NCBI GenBank assembly: GCA_016647705.1
Contig: CM028335.1
Span: 16,947,905 to 17,011,904 of the forward strand
Length of the DNA stretch: 64,000 nucleotides
Direction of reading: 5' to 3'
From: Eucommia ulmoides
Taxonomy: Eukaryota > Streptophyta > Magnoliopsida > Garryales > Eucommiaceae
Shown: in pieces, positions 24,243-36,830 of the stretch
Numbering within the stretch: position 1 is the first letter of the stretch
Layout of the letters: each line of letters begins with the position of its first letter
The notes under the pieces: model-generated
Database searches by the model: none
Seen by the model: only the letters and a program-made list of their open reading frames with translations
What the model was told of the DNA's origin: nothing
Position numbers and translations under genes: made by a program

Positions 24243-24773
24243 TATACACGAAGGAGAGTAAGAATTCTTCTGTGTACACTAAGCAAGGCGTTTAATGATC
24301 ACTAAATGACCATCCCATCAAGAATTAAATGTCTGGCATGACATTTCAAGACTAGGTTTAAGGTATGTAGATATTTTGAGGAAAATATCTCAAAGTAACT
24401 AAAACACTTGAATTGTAACTACTAGTTACAAGGCAAACTGAGTCTATTTGATCCAAAACCAACCGAAACAAACCTCATCACATCAAGGGTCACTATTAAG
24501 CATTCAATAAAAAGTGAAACCTCAAGAGTAAATTCAAAGAGCCTTAGAAGCATTAATGGCAACCAAACCGAAATAGTGAAACTACCCAGTACTTAGCCAC
24601 CAAACCGAACAGGATGTGTCACTTCAAGCCATTAATGACCCCATGTTCAACCAATCATATCCAAGGAAGGGTAATCATGACCAATGGTTGCCAGTCATTA
24701 CTATTGATTGTCAATCATTACCAAAAGATATTTCAGCATTTGGTAATCATTACCAAATCTTTGAAGATCTTAT
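24243..24773. other. Spacer between LTR-like blocks 2 and 3
   Basis: AT-rich DNA without a gene that I recognise. The phrases CACCAAACCGAAC and GTCACTTCAAG suggest continuing retrotransposon non-coding sequence. Confidence 0.4.
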
Positions 24774-26408
24774 TGATGAGTGGTTAATTTACCAACAAAT
24801 TGAGTACTTTTCAATTCAAATATTTATTTATTTTCAAGCATTTTTGTTAGTTTAATGTACTTTTGTTGTGTTTCGTAGGATTACAAATAAATGGGAGAAA
24901 CAGTGCAAAATGCTTACAGGTGCAGTAACTTCACGACTGATTTTAACCACTGTGCAATCCGATTTTGGAAAAACTTAAAACATACAAGTTGTAGATATCA
25001 GTCTTAGTTTTCCACAGATTTTTGAATCACCTCAATCGGAATTTAGACGAAGACGGTACAACCAAAATACAAAATAGACGTATGCGCTATCCAAAGCGCA
25101 CTGCAGCGCGTAAGAGGGCGTTGCCCAGTAGTGTGGATGGGCTGATTTTTGTCCTTGTCACGCTGCAGCGTAATAAAACGTGTGTTGTACTATCAACAAT
25201 TGGGTCTGAACCCTATTTTAGGGTATTTCAGCTCATTTTGACGAGGATGAGAAAGAGATGACGAAAGAAGAAGAAGAAGGGGCAATTTTGGGAGAGACAA
25301 CCAGCGATTTTGGGCAAGAAAACACCAGATAGTGGAGTTTTGATGAGATATTGAAGAAGAAAACACCATTGGTGGCACTCAGGATTGAAAATTTGAAGCC
25401 CAAACCCACAATAAGCATTTTTTCTTTATTTATCTCTCCTTAATCTTTTGTTTTAAGTTTGTATTTATAATTTTGTGTTGAACATACTTACATATATGAA
25501 TTTATTGAGAATATTAGCTATGGATCTATCTATATTGTGTTCGTAATCTAGATCTAGGGTTTTATGCATCTCTTAGGCTTAATGTGTTTGATTCATTTAA
25601 CCAATGAGTTAGATGATGTTAGGTTACGAATTTTATACTTGAGAGAGGTTGAATTCATAACCAAAATTGGAAGTGTGTGGTTTAGGTTGTTGTGAGTCCG
25701 GGAGCAAATCAACACCTAATTAATCTAGTTGGAAATTTAGGATTTGTGAAATTGGGAGGTGATCAAGTTCTTGATTTGCCAACTAGATTTTTCATTCAAT
25801 TGTGTTTGCCTTCTTTATGCTTCCAAAATATCACATACGGTATTTTGGTTGATTTGAGAATTTGGAATTTGACACTCGGAAAAGGTAATCTCGGGTTCGA
25901 ACTTAGGTTAAACACAACGTAAGCTTTAATAAATTTGGAGATTTTTAGAGCTTGCATAATTTTTAAGGTCGGGTATAGCGAATGTTTTCACCTAAATACA
26001 GGATAGAGATATCGATATTGAAGTGATTACATATTCTCTCACTTGATGCTCGGGAGAGATAGTGAGAGAGCAGTAACACGAGGACCTTGATTATTGAATG
26101 AACAGAATTAACTAAGAATTACTAAATAGGAAAACACGGGAATAACGAGATGAAATCAAACTCCTAGAACATTTGTGCATAGATAATCTATATTTTATTT
26201 TATTTTTGTATTTATATTTAATTTAGTTGTTTTAGATTTATTAATTTAAAAACCACAAAATTCGATCGCCTAAATAAAATTAGGTTACAATAATTGTGGT
26301 ACTTAACGACAATTTAAACTAATTCCAGTGAATACGATAACCCTTACTCTTCCCATACTATTAAAACTTGACCTGTATGCTTGCGGTATCGCAGCGACAA
26401 ATAATTCG
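24774..26408 (+). mobile_element. LTR-like block 3, probable solo LTR with 5-bp duplication
   Basis: It begins TGATGAGTGGTTAATTTACC and ends near GCGACAAATAATTCG. CTTAT lies on both sides (24,769-24,773 and 26,409-26,413), which supports a solo LTR. The terminal CG instead of CA is a blemish, so the right end is uncertain by a few bases. It shares GTGCAATCCGATTTTGGAAA and CACCTCAATCGGAATTT with block 2, and carries a CGCTGCAGCG-type palindrome set at 25,083-25,170. Confidence 0.55.
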
Positions 26409-26878
26409 CTTATAAAAATTTTCAAATTCGTCCAAACTAAAGCAAGATCAAAGCAAGAAGGGAGTACCCCTAAGCCAAACAGCCCCTAAGGAGCAGGTTG
26501 GGATACCCTGCGCATTGCCCAATGTTCATGGTACCTAGTCTATAAATATAGGGGCCTGTTTTCATTTTTTAAAGGCTTAGAAACCATTCATTCTCTCTCT
26601 AGATTCGAGAAAAACTCTCGGGTCTCTAGGGTTTCCAACCAAATCTTTCAATAAACACCACAAAATTCTGCTGAAGTTCTACCCCGAAGGAAGTTCTTGA
26701 TGTTCTTGACGGAAGAACTCGAGGATTCAACGGCAACTGATCGACAACAACCAAAGAAGATCAAGGAGGAAAGGAAGGTCATCACTTAGGGAAGACTACT
26801 TCCCTTAAGTAGGTATGTCTTCTTGAAACCCCCTTTGATTTTGGTTTAAATATGTATATCTTGCTTGTATATATCATG

Positions 26879-26880
<2 letters not shown>

Positions 26881-26920
<40 letters not shown>
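26881..26920. repeat. (AT)n microsatellite
   Basis: An uninterrupted AT tract within retrotransposon-derived DNA. Confidence 0.95.
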
Positions 26921-26922
<2 letters not shown>

Positions 26923-27272
26923 AACAATAATCAAAACAAAAGACATAAAAAACATGTCAAAAAATGTCAAAACAATGACATAATCATCAAACCATACAAA
27001 AAATGGTTAAAAAATATCAAGAACATAAGAATGTTTGAGAACATGTTAAGAACATGTGAGGACCCAAAACATTCAAGGACATGTGAGGGTTCTATCAAAA
27101 ACATCTATCACACCATAAGTTATGCTTAGTCTCTGTAATTCTCTCATGAACATATCAAACGAACTTTTACTAACTGTTAATACAACTATATACTGTTAAT
27201 AATCGAATTTACTTTGTGCTAAACATCAAGATCACAACCTGACACTAAGTCTTCAGGCTAGTGGGCTGACAT

Positions 27273-27273
<1 letters not shown>

Positions 27274-27365
<92 letters not shown>
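27274..27365. repeat. (TA)n microsatellite
   Basis: About 45 TA units, the longest AT tract in the window. Confidence 0.95.
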
Positions 27366-28269
27366 TGTTACGAGTAGAATTGGCATATATATGGTATTTT
27401 CTTTCCTTTTCAACTAACCATTAACATACTAACAGTAATCTCACCAAAATAAAGGAGTTCGATTGTAATGTTCTTGACAAAATCAAGGAGGTTATTCAAA
27501 AACCATTGTATGATTCATGTTTTGTCTAAACTAAAAATCAAATAAAAACAGTTTTAACTTACACAAACGAACTACGTGATGACTTGATTCTCAACGATCT
27601 GATATAATAGACAACCCACGTACGGGTTTGGTCACATATCTATATAATTTAGTCTTAGTTTGCATGCTAGAATTACATGTCGACCTGATTTCCCGTGTTC
27701 AGTCTTTAAAAAAATACAAAAAACATTCATTTTACATATAATGCATGTTGCAACTACATGTCAACCTGATTCCCTGTGGAAGCAGGGATATGTAGAAAAC
27801 CTTTATAAGGTTCAGTCGTTTATATTTTTGTCTTTCCATTACATCATGTCAAAAAAATACACAAAAATGTAAAAGCTTTAAAAAAAGGGAATTATTTTTG
27901 TTAAGTAAACCGAAGAAACTTACTTAGACCTTATGAGTCAAAACACGGGCCATTTTCCCAAGCATAACCAACCCCTGAATTTAAAGAAAATCTTTGGTAC
28001 AAGACCTTACGAGTTAAAACATGGGCCATTTCCAAAATAAAAATGAATCTTTAAAACTCCCGATGAGCTGTCACATCATTTAACCCATACTAGGTAGCGA
28101 CTTCGCTTTCAACTAAAATTCTGGCCAAAGACTTTTTTCAAAATCGACGCCTTGAAAAACCCTTGAAGAATCCTTTTCAAAATGAATGGATTTGGAGGAC
28201 TTAGACAGGAAGGAATGAAACTTGTTTCCTCTTTTTCCCGATCTCTACTTTCTCTACTATCAAAATCCG

Positions 28270-28672
28270 GGGTGCGTTAGTCATTTTTAGCATAATTCTT
28301 CATTGTCCTTCAATTTTGGAAGTCAAGGAGTTTCCCATATGGAGCTATTCATTTTGATCCACCATTTGATAATTGGTGAACATTCTCTTATTTGAGCAAA
28401 TATGGCGTGTAGCCCCAGTGTCCATGTACCATTCTTTCGGGTTGCTAACTAGGTTGACTTCAAACACTACTGCTTAACAGATTCATCTTGAAAAAATCAA
28501 ATTAAGGTGCTCAACTTAAGGCTCGATGTATGGGCCTCTTTCCATGATAATTTACACAACATTCACTTGAAAGGTGTTCAGCCTTTCCACATGAGAAGTA
28601 GCTTCCCATAAATTTCTTCATTATCTTTTCTTTGGGACCAAGGCTTCGACTCGTTCCAAGGCTGTGAAACTT
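28270..28672 (-). pseudogene. Ty1/copia zinc-knuckle and protease remnant
   Basis: Downstream of the gag frame on the minus strand, a degenerate zinc-knuckle region reads YFSCGKAEHLSSEC (one expected Cys replaced). It is followed near 28,440-28,380 by EWYMDTGATRHICSNKRMF, a copia protease start with the D-T-G-A catalytic motif. Frame changes separate them. The copia sequence stops around 28,270, where Tat-like DNA begins. Confidence 0.6.
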
Positions 28673-29440
28673 TTATTTCTTATTGGTTTTGTGAACCTCC
28701 ACAATATTTTCCTTCGAATTCATGGAATGACGACCGTCAGAATTCTCAACAAAACGATATTCCTCTTCAATTTTAAGTCTTACAATCAAATATTCAACAT
28801 TCATCTCTTTGCATTTCTGCTTGAGATAATTATTGAAATCACTCCAGGTTGGTGGTAACTTCTCAAGGATAAAAATTACTTGAAATAATTCACTTAATAA
28901 CATTCCATCAGCATGAATGTCATGTATAATTACTTGAAGATCTTCGACTTGATTAACAACTGATTTAGAATCAACCATAATATAATCAAGGAACTTTCCA
29001 ATTACAAATTTCTTTGAGCCGACATCCTCTATTTTGTAATTTTTATCCAATGATTCCCACATTTCTTTAGGAGTTGAAATCTCTTCATATATTTTATACA
29101 GAGAGTTGCTAAGAGTATTGAAGATGTAGTTCCGACACAAATAGATAGAATCCTTCCATACTTCCATCACGGCCTTTATTTGAACATCGACATTCTCGAT
29201 CAAACTGGAGCATCTTTTTTGAGAAAACGAACCAATCTCAAAATGATAATGTAGAACATCATTTTTTGTTGAGACCTTTTAAATTTACTCACATCAAACC
29301 TTTTAGACTTTTCAAGCCTAGGCAATGGAGTAGGCATCGTAATGATAATGGTCTGAGTCACAAGAGGCATTTCAAGTCACAGGAGGCATCACATTTGACA
29401 TCTCGATCAGCGTAGTGTTTTCACTTGTCATCACAGAGTA
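28673..29440 (-). pseudogene. Ty1/copia gag remnant
   Basis: A 176-codon frame (29,203-28,673) contains AVMEVWKDSIYLCRNYIFN, ISTPKEMWESLDKNYKIED, KKFVIGKFLDYIMVDSKSV and KLPPTWSDFNNYLKQKCKEM, matching the gag capsid of Tork/TNT1-like copia elements (UBN2-type domain). The N-terminal part, with LPRLEKSKRFDVSKFKRSQQ, lies upstream at about 29,340-29,210 in another frame and ends on stops. No reverse transcriptase remains in the window for this copy. Confidence 0.75.
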
Positions 29441-31100
29441 GAATGTCTATAATTTAAAGAAAGTATATGTAACACTTAGAAAATTTAACAGTAACAGTAA
29501 ATACTTTACAACCAAAGAACATATTAAGTGTTTGAACATTCACAAACGAGAAACTGGTGGTTAACGGTCACATAATAATCAGAAACAAAATCAAAACATG
29601 AATATTCACACAACAAATTCAGTACGTGAATGTTAGCAAAACAGATTCCAAACAAAAATGTTTACAAAATAGATTCAGTACATGTATGTTTATGAAACAA
29701 ATTTAAAACATAAACATTCACTACTTTGAATAATAACTAATTTCTTGTTTACACATACAATATTACCGAAACAATATTCAAGAATTATTTCGGATAGAAT
29801 TAAATGAACAATAAATAAGTATTTTCCCAAGAGTATTTTAACTAAGCAATAAAATATCGTTTAAAAAATTTAAGTAACAAGAATTTCCAAAAACAGTGAA
29901 CAATATAACATTTTAGAACTATACAATTTCAGAAAAATATTTATTTTGAAATTTCAGAACATTAAAAGCGAATCTATTTTAAGATTGTTGATAATTAATA
30001 AAATTTCAAAATAAATATTTAAATAATTATTGAATAAAACTAATAATAGTTCAAGAATATTAATGTGAATATTAACTGATCACACATGGGCAACAAAATT
30101 AAAATATAAAAATTCTGTGAAAGATTTTAAAGTATATACATAACTAGAAACGTGACATGAACATTTACATAACAGAAACAGAGGCAACAACCGATAAGCG
30201 AAATAAATATTTACGTAACAAAAATATAAGAAGTAGTAGTGACATAATGTGTGAACATTTATGCAACATAAACAACGAATTAAACTTTAAATAAAAATTT
30301 ACATGAATATTCAAACAATGAGTAATAACGAAATAAATCAAGTTTAGAGTTTGACTTTGTGCCCTTAAAGTAGATTCACTCCCCCACACTGTAGCTAATG
30401 GTTGAATGAACGTCTACCTCCCAAGGTACAATGGTCTTCAAGTTTCTAGGACAAGCACTTGAAACCAAAATTTTTGCGAATTGAACTTATACTTGAACTC
30501 TCACAAAATTCTATATGTTTTGTACTTTGGTGGTGATATGAAATTATAATGTTGTGACAAATTAGAATGAATGTGAAGTCTCCTATTTATAGAAAACCAA
30601 AAGATACCATTAAATGAATACAACTTTGGAAAGGCATGTGTTCTTGTGAATGTTTACGCGAACTGTCACCAATGATATTTCATGTCTCTTTATTGGTATT
30701 GATTCAAAATTAATTGTTAGGCAATTAATTAACTACTTAACTGTCACTTAATTAAAGCTTAATCTGTCTTGGTGGGTTAAGATCTGACCCAACCCCAGAT
30801 CTAACCCAAACCCGACCCAAATTCAGCCCAAACCCAATGCAAATCTGGATCAAATTGACCTGACCCGGCTTGATTCGAGTTTGAATGTTTATTGCTTAGT
30901 GGTTTGCCTTTATTTCCAACTTATAATTCGATATAAACTTAAGTTTTTTTCTCCACAACCAATGTAGGATAACTTACAACTTATAACTTATAATTTATAA
31001 TTTATAACTTGACAAAGTGCTCAAGTTCTCACTCCACAAGCGATGTGGAATAGCTCATCCATTATAGTCTTTAATCAATCTCAAGTGGATTACTTTGAGA
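29441..31100 (-). mobile_element. Leader and probable 5' LTR of the copia remnant
   Basis: Upstream of gag the minus strand holds a long leader with recurrent GTGAATGTTTAC/AAACATTCAC words (29,520-30,330), then a promoter-like region with CTATAAATAG at 30,592-30,583 and a U3-like CCCGACCC-rich part (30,780-30,870). I found no clear primer-binding site, so the LTR limits are open. Confidence 0.4.
30583..30592 (-). promoter_or_regulatory. TATA box of the copia LTR
   Basis: CTATAAATAG on the minus strand is followed by GGAGACTTCACATTCATTC, resembling a transcription start region. Confidence 0.45.
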
Positions 31101-31900
31101 ATCAAAATTTCATTCAAACCTTAATCATTTTTCGCATATAAATATACTACGTTGATCCTCAAATGACGAAGAATACAATAGAATACTAACCTGATTAATT
31201 TAATTAATGGATCTCACTTTGATTAATTAATTAATTAAAGTAACCAAAAATTCTAATATAAAGTTGACTGAAATATGTAAAATGAGTAATCTCACATTGT
31301 GTAATAAAAAACACTTAAACCACTTTTATAATCCATTTTGGATTGCGGACCCATTTCAGGTTGGGAGTTTGAGTTTGGACTTGGGTTCATCCAAATAAAA
31401 ATAATTTTTTTTAGAATTTTTTTAAAATTAATTCTAGCAATTTTCTTAACCAAACAAGACTTATCTTGTTATATTTGTAACTCATTTTAAATAAGGAGTT
31501 ACATATAATAATTCTTAGTGGTTTTAAAGTGTTCTTAGTGATTTTAAAATGAGACTTTTGGTGTGTGTGAGTTATTCATTTGTTTACTCTATAAATAGAA
31601 AAATTTGCATTATCATTTAGGCATGAAATGTTAGGACATCTTACACTACATATACAGTTTGAGTCTGTGTTAATTTATTCTTAAGAGAGAGTTCAACACT
31701 TGTTTTGTTCATCATATCCTTTGATTTCGCGTATTGGTATTGAAGGATTGTAATCCTTGTATTCTGTGAAGCAAACACCTGAGTAACCATAAGCACTTAA
31801 GTGGAAATAGAATTTTCTTTAAGGAAATATCGTTAAACGATAGCTTTGATAATCATTCAATCAAAAATGTCAATCGATCAACAAGATCCAGGTAATCCAA
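31101..31900 (+). other. LTR-like promoter region in plus orientation
   Basis: CTCTATAAATAG at 31,587-31,598 is followed by a start-like region, GAGAGAGTTCAACACTTG and AAGCACTTAAGTGGAAATAG. The wording resembles the end of a copia LTR and leader, and an ATG follows at 31,868 (MSIDQQDPGNPSQ) with an early stop. The element is not identified. Confidence 0.35.
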
Positions 31901-32710
31901 GTCAATTGAAGATTTCGATCAAAAACATAATCGAAATATAATCGACAAACAAGGAATGGATCTGATCTAACCTGAATCGGACTTTCGATCTAACCTGAAC
32001 TGGACTGCCAATCTGACCTGAAGTGCTCTTTCGATCTGACCTGAACCACTCGAATCTGAAAAACACAGGTGAAGCAATAGAAGAAGAGCAGCAACAAGTG
32101 GACGTGCGTTGTCTGGAATGAGAAGCAGTCGCTGCGGAGGGTGTTTTCTCGGGGATTCATGGCCAAGGACGTCCGTAAGTTCATTCAGAGCTTCAACATG
32201 TCCCGCCAAATCGCCGATCAATAATTGCCAGATCAAGAAACCCTAGCATTTCCACCTGTGGAGGAGATTGACGATCAGACTTCAAGCCATCGGAGGAAAA
32301 AATGAATTGATTGGACAGAGTACCTCGATCCTGAGGACGAAGTTGATTTCAACGATGAAAAATAGAGGAGAGTGAGAAGAACAAGAATCCTCCGGTGAGG
32401 ATCGAAACACCGAGACTCGCGATGCCACCATTGGAAGCGTCGTCGTTCAGATCCAAAGCATGCACGGCCGTTGCCACCAGATCCATAACCTCCGACCATT
32501 TTCGACGACTCTGCTGTCGTCAACACTGGAAGGGGATGAAACAAGCAACATCGCCGGAGGTCTAGACATCGAAACTGTGGTTGGCGGTGAGGAATTCGGA
32601 ACATGTTCAATTGTGAGCTTGATGATCCAAAAAGCCATCCCCCTGTCTGCCTAAGAAAAAGTTGTGACTGCAATTGATGAACATGTTGTGAGAAGGAAAG
32701 CATGGCCTAG
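31901..32710. other. Region of unrecognised, possibly once-coding sequence
   Basis: Less AT-rich than its surroundings. Plus-strand frames read RRVFSRGFMAKDVRKFIQSF and, after stops, PPVEEIDDQT, WTEYLDPEDEVDFND and GLDIETVVGGEEFGTCSI. I do not recognise a family. The longer minus-strand frame (32,703-32,275) has low-complexity composition and may be its shadow. It could be a captured gene piece inside a retroelement. Confidence 0.25.
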
Positions 32711-34140
32711 GGATAATTACACTAAAGCCCCTAAGGTAATAAGTATATTTACAATTTTTATCCTGAAGTTTATTTTAAAGTAATAAGCTTATAAGTTTTT
32801 GATGATAAATCAAGAATAAAAAATAAGCACAAGCCCAAAATGATCTGAAGAAAATATTAAATCATAACTTGCATCTTTTCGATTCAATTTATAAATTACG
32901 CTATGATATTTAGAGGCAATTTAGACTTGTGATAGAGAAGTGATATGTTGAGGTTCATTATAATTATAAAATATGTCCTATAATTTGATAGGATTATTTA
33001 AAATTCTAGGGCTGTATTTATAATTTGTACCCTCAAGTTTACTCTTAGTAACAAGTATATTAACGAGAATGGAGGTTGCAATGTCAATGAGCTACATAAG
33101 AACAAAAGAAAAATCTAGGGCTAAGTACACTAAATCTCCTAACGTAATATCTACATTTGCGGTTTATACCCTCAAGTTTATTTTGCTTACGAATTGTGAC
33201 ATATAATGTACATGTGATAATTAGAGGAAATTTAGTATTTGCTAAAGAAATAAATATAGGAAGTATATTATAATTGCAGAATATGCCCCATAAACTTGAT
33301 AAGGATTATTCAAAGTCCTAGGGCTTAGCAAAATTATACTTTGTCCCCTATAACTTTTATTCCAACAAATTACATTTTAAGAGAGCGCTATTGGCACTTC
33401 AAAATATTCAAGTACGCCCAACGGTGTACAAGATTGGATAAACTAGGTTATTCAATGGAATTAGCTCGTGTCCGTTGAGTTAAACCCTTTAAGACTCGTG
33501 TGGTTGTTGAAAAATACAATTTGTACCCTCAAAACTTTGCATGAGAAGTGTAAATTTAGTGGATAGAAATAAACTTTACTTTACCTCAAAGACAATACAA
33601 GTAAAACTCTTTAAGTTGTAATTTGTACCCTCGACTTGTTATTATTTGGATAAGATCGATACAAAAATACTAAAGAGAGAGGAAGCACTTAAAGGCGTTG
33701 TCCAAAATCGATTCAAAACTAATTTTTCGATTAGAAAATACTTGTTAGGCGACGAATAATAAATTCATCATTTAACATAACTAGATGATGTGACAAATAT
33801 ACAGTTCACCCATGTTATTATTGATTTGGTAGACTACAAATTCAGGCATTAAAAGTCTTAAGAGAAATTCTTAAGATCACAAAAGCAACTTAGCTCAGGA
33901 AATGCTTTGGTCAATTACACCGTTACAACTTATCTTAAAAAGTTGAAATTGCATGAATAAAAACTAAACATTCGTTCCGAGAGTATTTCTCATTGATAAA
34001 CCATAATTTTGAGGGTGCAAACACAATTCAAATTGTAACCCGAATATTCGTAGAAATATGAATTTGTATTACACCATGAAGAATGCAATTATTTGTTCGT
34101 TAATGATTATTATGTGGCATACAAATTGCAACTCTTATAA
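32711..34140. other. AT-rich intergenic DNA
   Basis: No gene seen. Phrases such as ACACTAAAGCCCCTAA and TTATACCCTCAAGTTTA recur at 32,720, 33,010 and 33,120, the wording of MULE-type MITE arms, so decayed MITEs are likely. Confidence 0.4.
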
Positions 34141-34569
34141 AGCAGGTTAAAAGACTACATATCCCAATTAAATCCCATAAACAAAGGAGTAACCGTAAGT
34201 ATATGGAGTGGAGAGATGAATTCAGCCCTCTCTAAGGGAATCATTTATGAAGAAATTAAATCGAATGAAAGTCTGCGAAGGAGACTAAGTTCTGTGACGA
34301 ACTTAACGACTAAGGAATGAGCATGGGGTCAGGATCATTTTTAAACAAATCACAAGAACAATCATTGAAAGAAGAATCAATTTATTAGAGCCAATTTCAC
34401 ATTCATAACTCGTTCAGCAAATAAACCAGTTATGAAGGAGTGCAAAGAGTAAGAGAAAAACTTACAAATTCCCCAGGTATAAGGATGTTTCCCTGGCGGC
34501 AGGAGACGGATTTGAGGATACCTCCCTGATAATGAAACACTTGCAGTGATAAAAATTACAAAGTGTAAA

Positions 34570-35080
34570 AAATAAATCGAGCTGCCTAGATCAGTTCATC
34601 GAGTTGCTCAGATTAGTTCGTCAAAGAAATCAAGCTGCCTAGATCAGTTCATCGAGCTGCTTAGGTCAGTTTGTCAAAGAAATCGAGCTACCTAGATCAG
34701 TTCGTCAAATAAATCGAGCTGCCTAGATCAGTTCGTCAACTATTTAGATCAGTTCGTCAAAGAAATCGAGCTGCTAGATCAGTTCGTCGGGCTGCTTAGA
34801 TCAATTTGTCAAATCAATCGAGCTGCTCAGATTAGTTCGTCAAGCTACTTAGATCAATTTGTCATATAAATTGAGTTGTTTAGATCAGTTTGTCGAGCTA
34901 CTTAGATTAGTTCGTCAAATAAATCTAGCTACTTCGATCAGTTTGTTGAGCTGTTGAGATTAGTTCGTCAAATTAACCGAGCTGCTAAGATCAATTCGTC
35001 ATGTTAGCCGAGTTGCTCAGATCAATTCGTCAGAATCAACCGAGCTATTCAGATCAATTCGTTCAGTAAACACTTAGTCA
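34570..35080 (+). repeat. GAGCTGCCTAGATCAGTTCGTC minisatellite
   Basis: About 14 irregular copies of a 20-33-bp unit, with the core GAGCTGCYTAGATCAGTTCG and an optional TCAAATAAATC spacer, become more degenerate to the right. It precedes the gypsy-type LTR end below and may be part of that element's 3' region. Confidence 0.85.
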
Positions 35081-35169
35081 CAAATCACTAAATCTCAAAG
35101 CTTATGCCAAGCTACTCGGATTGATTCAATAAGGGCACCAAGCTGTTTAGAACAGTTCATCCAAGAAAT

Positions 35170-36015
35170 GATTGGTGACACGTTATCAAATTTCAATTTA
35201 ACAAAATTCAACAGTTTTTTATAAAGAGCGGATACATCATTACAATCCAAAAAAGAAGAAGGGTACATTACATCATTCGTCTCACTTCTTCAAATCAATA
35301 CTTAGGTCAGGGGGACAAATAATGCGGGAGAAATTCCCGCCTAGTGTTAACCTTTCGTAATTCCCGCTTAGTGTTGACATTTTTTCTTACTTTTTTGAAT
35401 AAGTAATTAGGTCAGGAGGGGAAATGATGCGGGATAAATTCCTTCCAAAATGGTGTAACTCCCCATGAAATAATGATATAAAAGGGATAAATGAGGGTAT
35501 AACCCCCCCCCCCCCCCCCCCCCCAATTAATTGACGACCTTTCGTAATTCCCGCTTAGTGTTGACATTTTTTCTTACTTTTTTGAATAAATAATTAGATC
35601 AGGAGGGGAAATGATGCGGGATAAATTCCTTCCTAGTGGGGGTGTCAAAATGGTGTAACTCCCCATGAAATAACGATATAAAAGGGATAAATGAGGGTAT
35701 AACACCCCCCCCCCCCCCCCCAATTAATTGACGACATAATAGGGGTATAACTCCCCATTAAATGACGATATAATGGAGAACCAAAAAAATGTAACTCCTA
35801 AGAGGTGATTTAAGTTATAAAAGAGGAAGGTATCATTTTTTACATTTACATTGAGTCTTTTGCCAAAGATAAAATAACAAACTGACTTATTATCACGCCG
35901 GAAGTTCTTTAGCCGATACCACACCGGTGTTTTCTTAGAACTAATCGGCTTTGCAGGTTAAATTTGAAGTTTACAGAGATCTTTGGTGCAGGCTGGATTC
36001 TATGTACGTGCCGGG
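35170..36015 (+). mobile_element. Ty3/gypsy-type LTR remnant
   Basis: The segment 35,810-36,015 has a promoter-to-U5 pattern that I recall from gypsy LTRs: TTATAAAAGAGGAAGG, then GACTTATTATCACGCCGGAAG, CCGATACCACACCGGTGTT and ATCGGCTTTGCAGG. It ends near CGTGCCGGGCAAATTC. The upstream half carries a ~190-bp tandem duplication with poly-C. Start and end are estimates. Confidence 0.45.
35351..35735 (+). repeat. Tandem duplication with poly-C tracts
   Basis: Unit 1 (35,351-35,537) and unit 2 (35,538-35,735) both start CCTTTCGTAATTCCCGCTTA and end with a C homopolymer (22 and 17 bases) plus AATTAATTGACGAC. The poly-C lengths may be sequencing-sensitive. Confidence 0.85.
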
Positions 36016-36367
36016 CAAATTCATGTATGGTAGATGACAATACAATGGACCATAAAAGGGTGGATAGGCAGTTAGTACCTACAGTTGAGGTCAAGTATTA
36101 AAGTTTTAATGTTTTCAGTTGTATCCTTAAAAGTTATAAAATTGTATCAATTAATATATAATTTGGTTTGATAGAAACTTTGAATTACCTGCAAATCGAA
36201 TAATATTAAGTTAATTTTAAACGGCTAAACCCTGATTTACCAATTTTCAAGGACTAAAATGACTATAATTAAAGTAAAATCACTAGATTTGTATTTAAAG
36301 TGGCCCTAATTAGAAGACTTAACAAAATTTATGTATCAGAACAGATGTCTTAAGATATATATAGAAA

Positions 36368-36708
36368 GAGGTTTTTTCACTTTGCACCCTTAAGGTTTCA
36401 TAGAAATTTAACTTTAGCCCCTATGCATTGAATTTGAACACTTTAAACCATAAAATATACAAATTGTATCAATTGAGTCCAAATCATTAACCCGATCAGT
36501 GTTTTGACGGAAATCACCAATGTGGATGATTTCCATGTTTGACACTTGTGTGATTTACGTAAAAAAAAAAAAAATGACATTGTTAATAATTTGGACTCAC
36601 TTAATACATTTTAGATACTTCAAGGTTTAATGCATTCAAATTAAAAGAACATGGGTTAAAGTAAAAAAAAAATCCATAATTTCAAGGATGCAAAGTGAAA
36701 AAAACCTC
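36368..36708. mobile_element. MULE-type MITE with 9-bp target duplication
   Basis: The left end GAGGTTTTTTCACTTTGCAC and inverted right end GAGGTTTTTTTCACTTTGCA extend into arms of about 90 bp. The flanks ATATAGAAA (36,359-36,367) and AAATAGAAA (36,709-36,717) match at 8 of 9 bases, the length expected of Mutator-like elements. The interior has a short poly-A and no gene. Confidence 0.75.
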
Positions 36709-36830
36709 AAATAGAAAAAATGAATGAGAGTATTTTATTAATTATAATTTTAAAAACAAGTAAAAAAAAAAAAAAAAAAACTTAAAACTCGTGGATATGA
36801 AATTTGTAAAAGATGCATAAATTTAATAAA

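Larger units (their letters stand above)
26409..28270 (+). mobile_element. Tat-type LTR/leader remnant and further non-coding monomers
   Basis: CTATAAATATAGGGG at 26,540-26,554 is followed by a CATTCATTCTCTCTCTAG-type leader, which looks like the promoter and R/U5 part of an LTR. After two AT microsatellites, more CGACCTGATTC monomers (27,560-27,860) and a TAGGTAGCGACTTCGCT phrase (28,093) appear, again Tat-like. No open frame is convincing. Confidence 0.45.

Noticed and set aside
32275-32703. 142-codon minus-strand frame
   Set aside because: Ser/Arg-rich with no known motif, and it overlaps plus-strand frames that look at least as protein-like, so it is treated as a shadow or decayed sequence.
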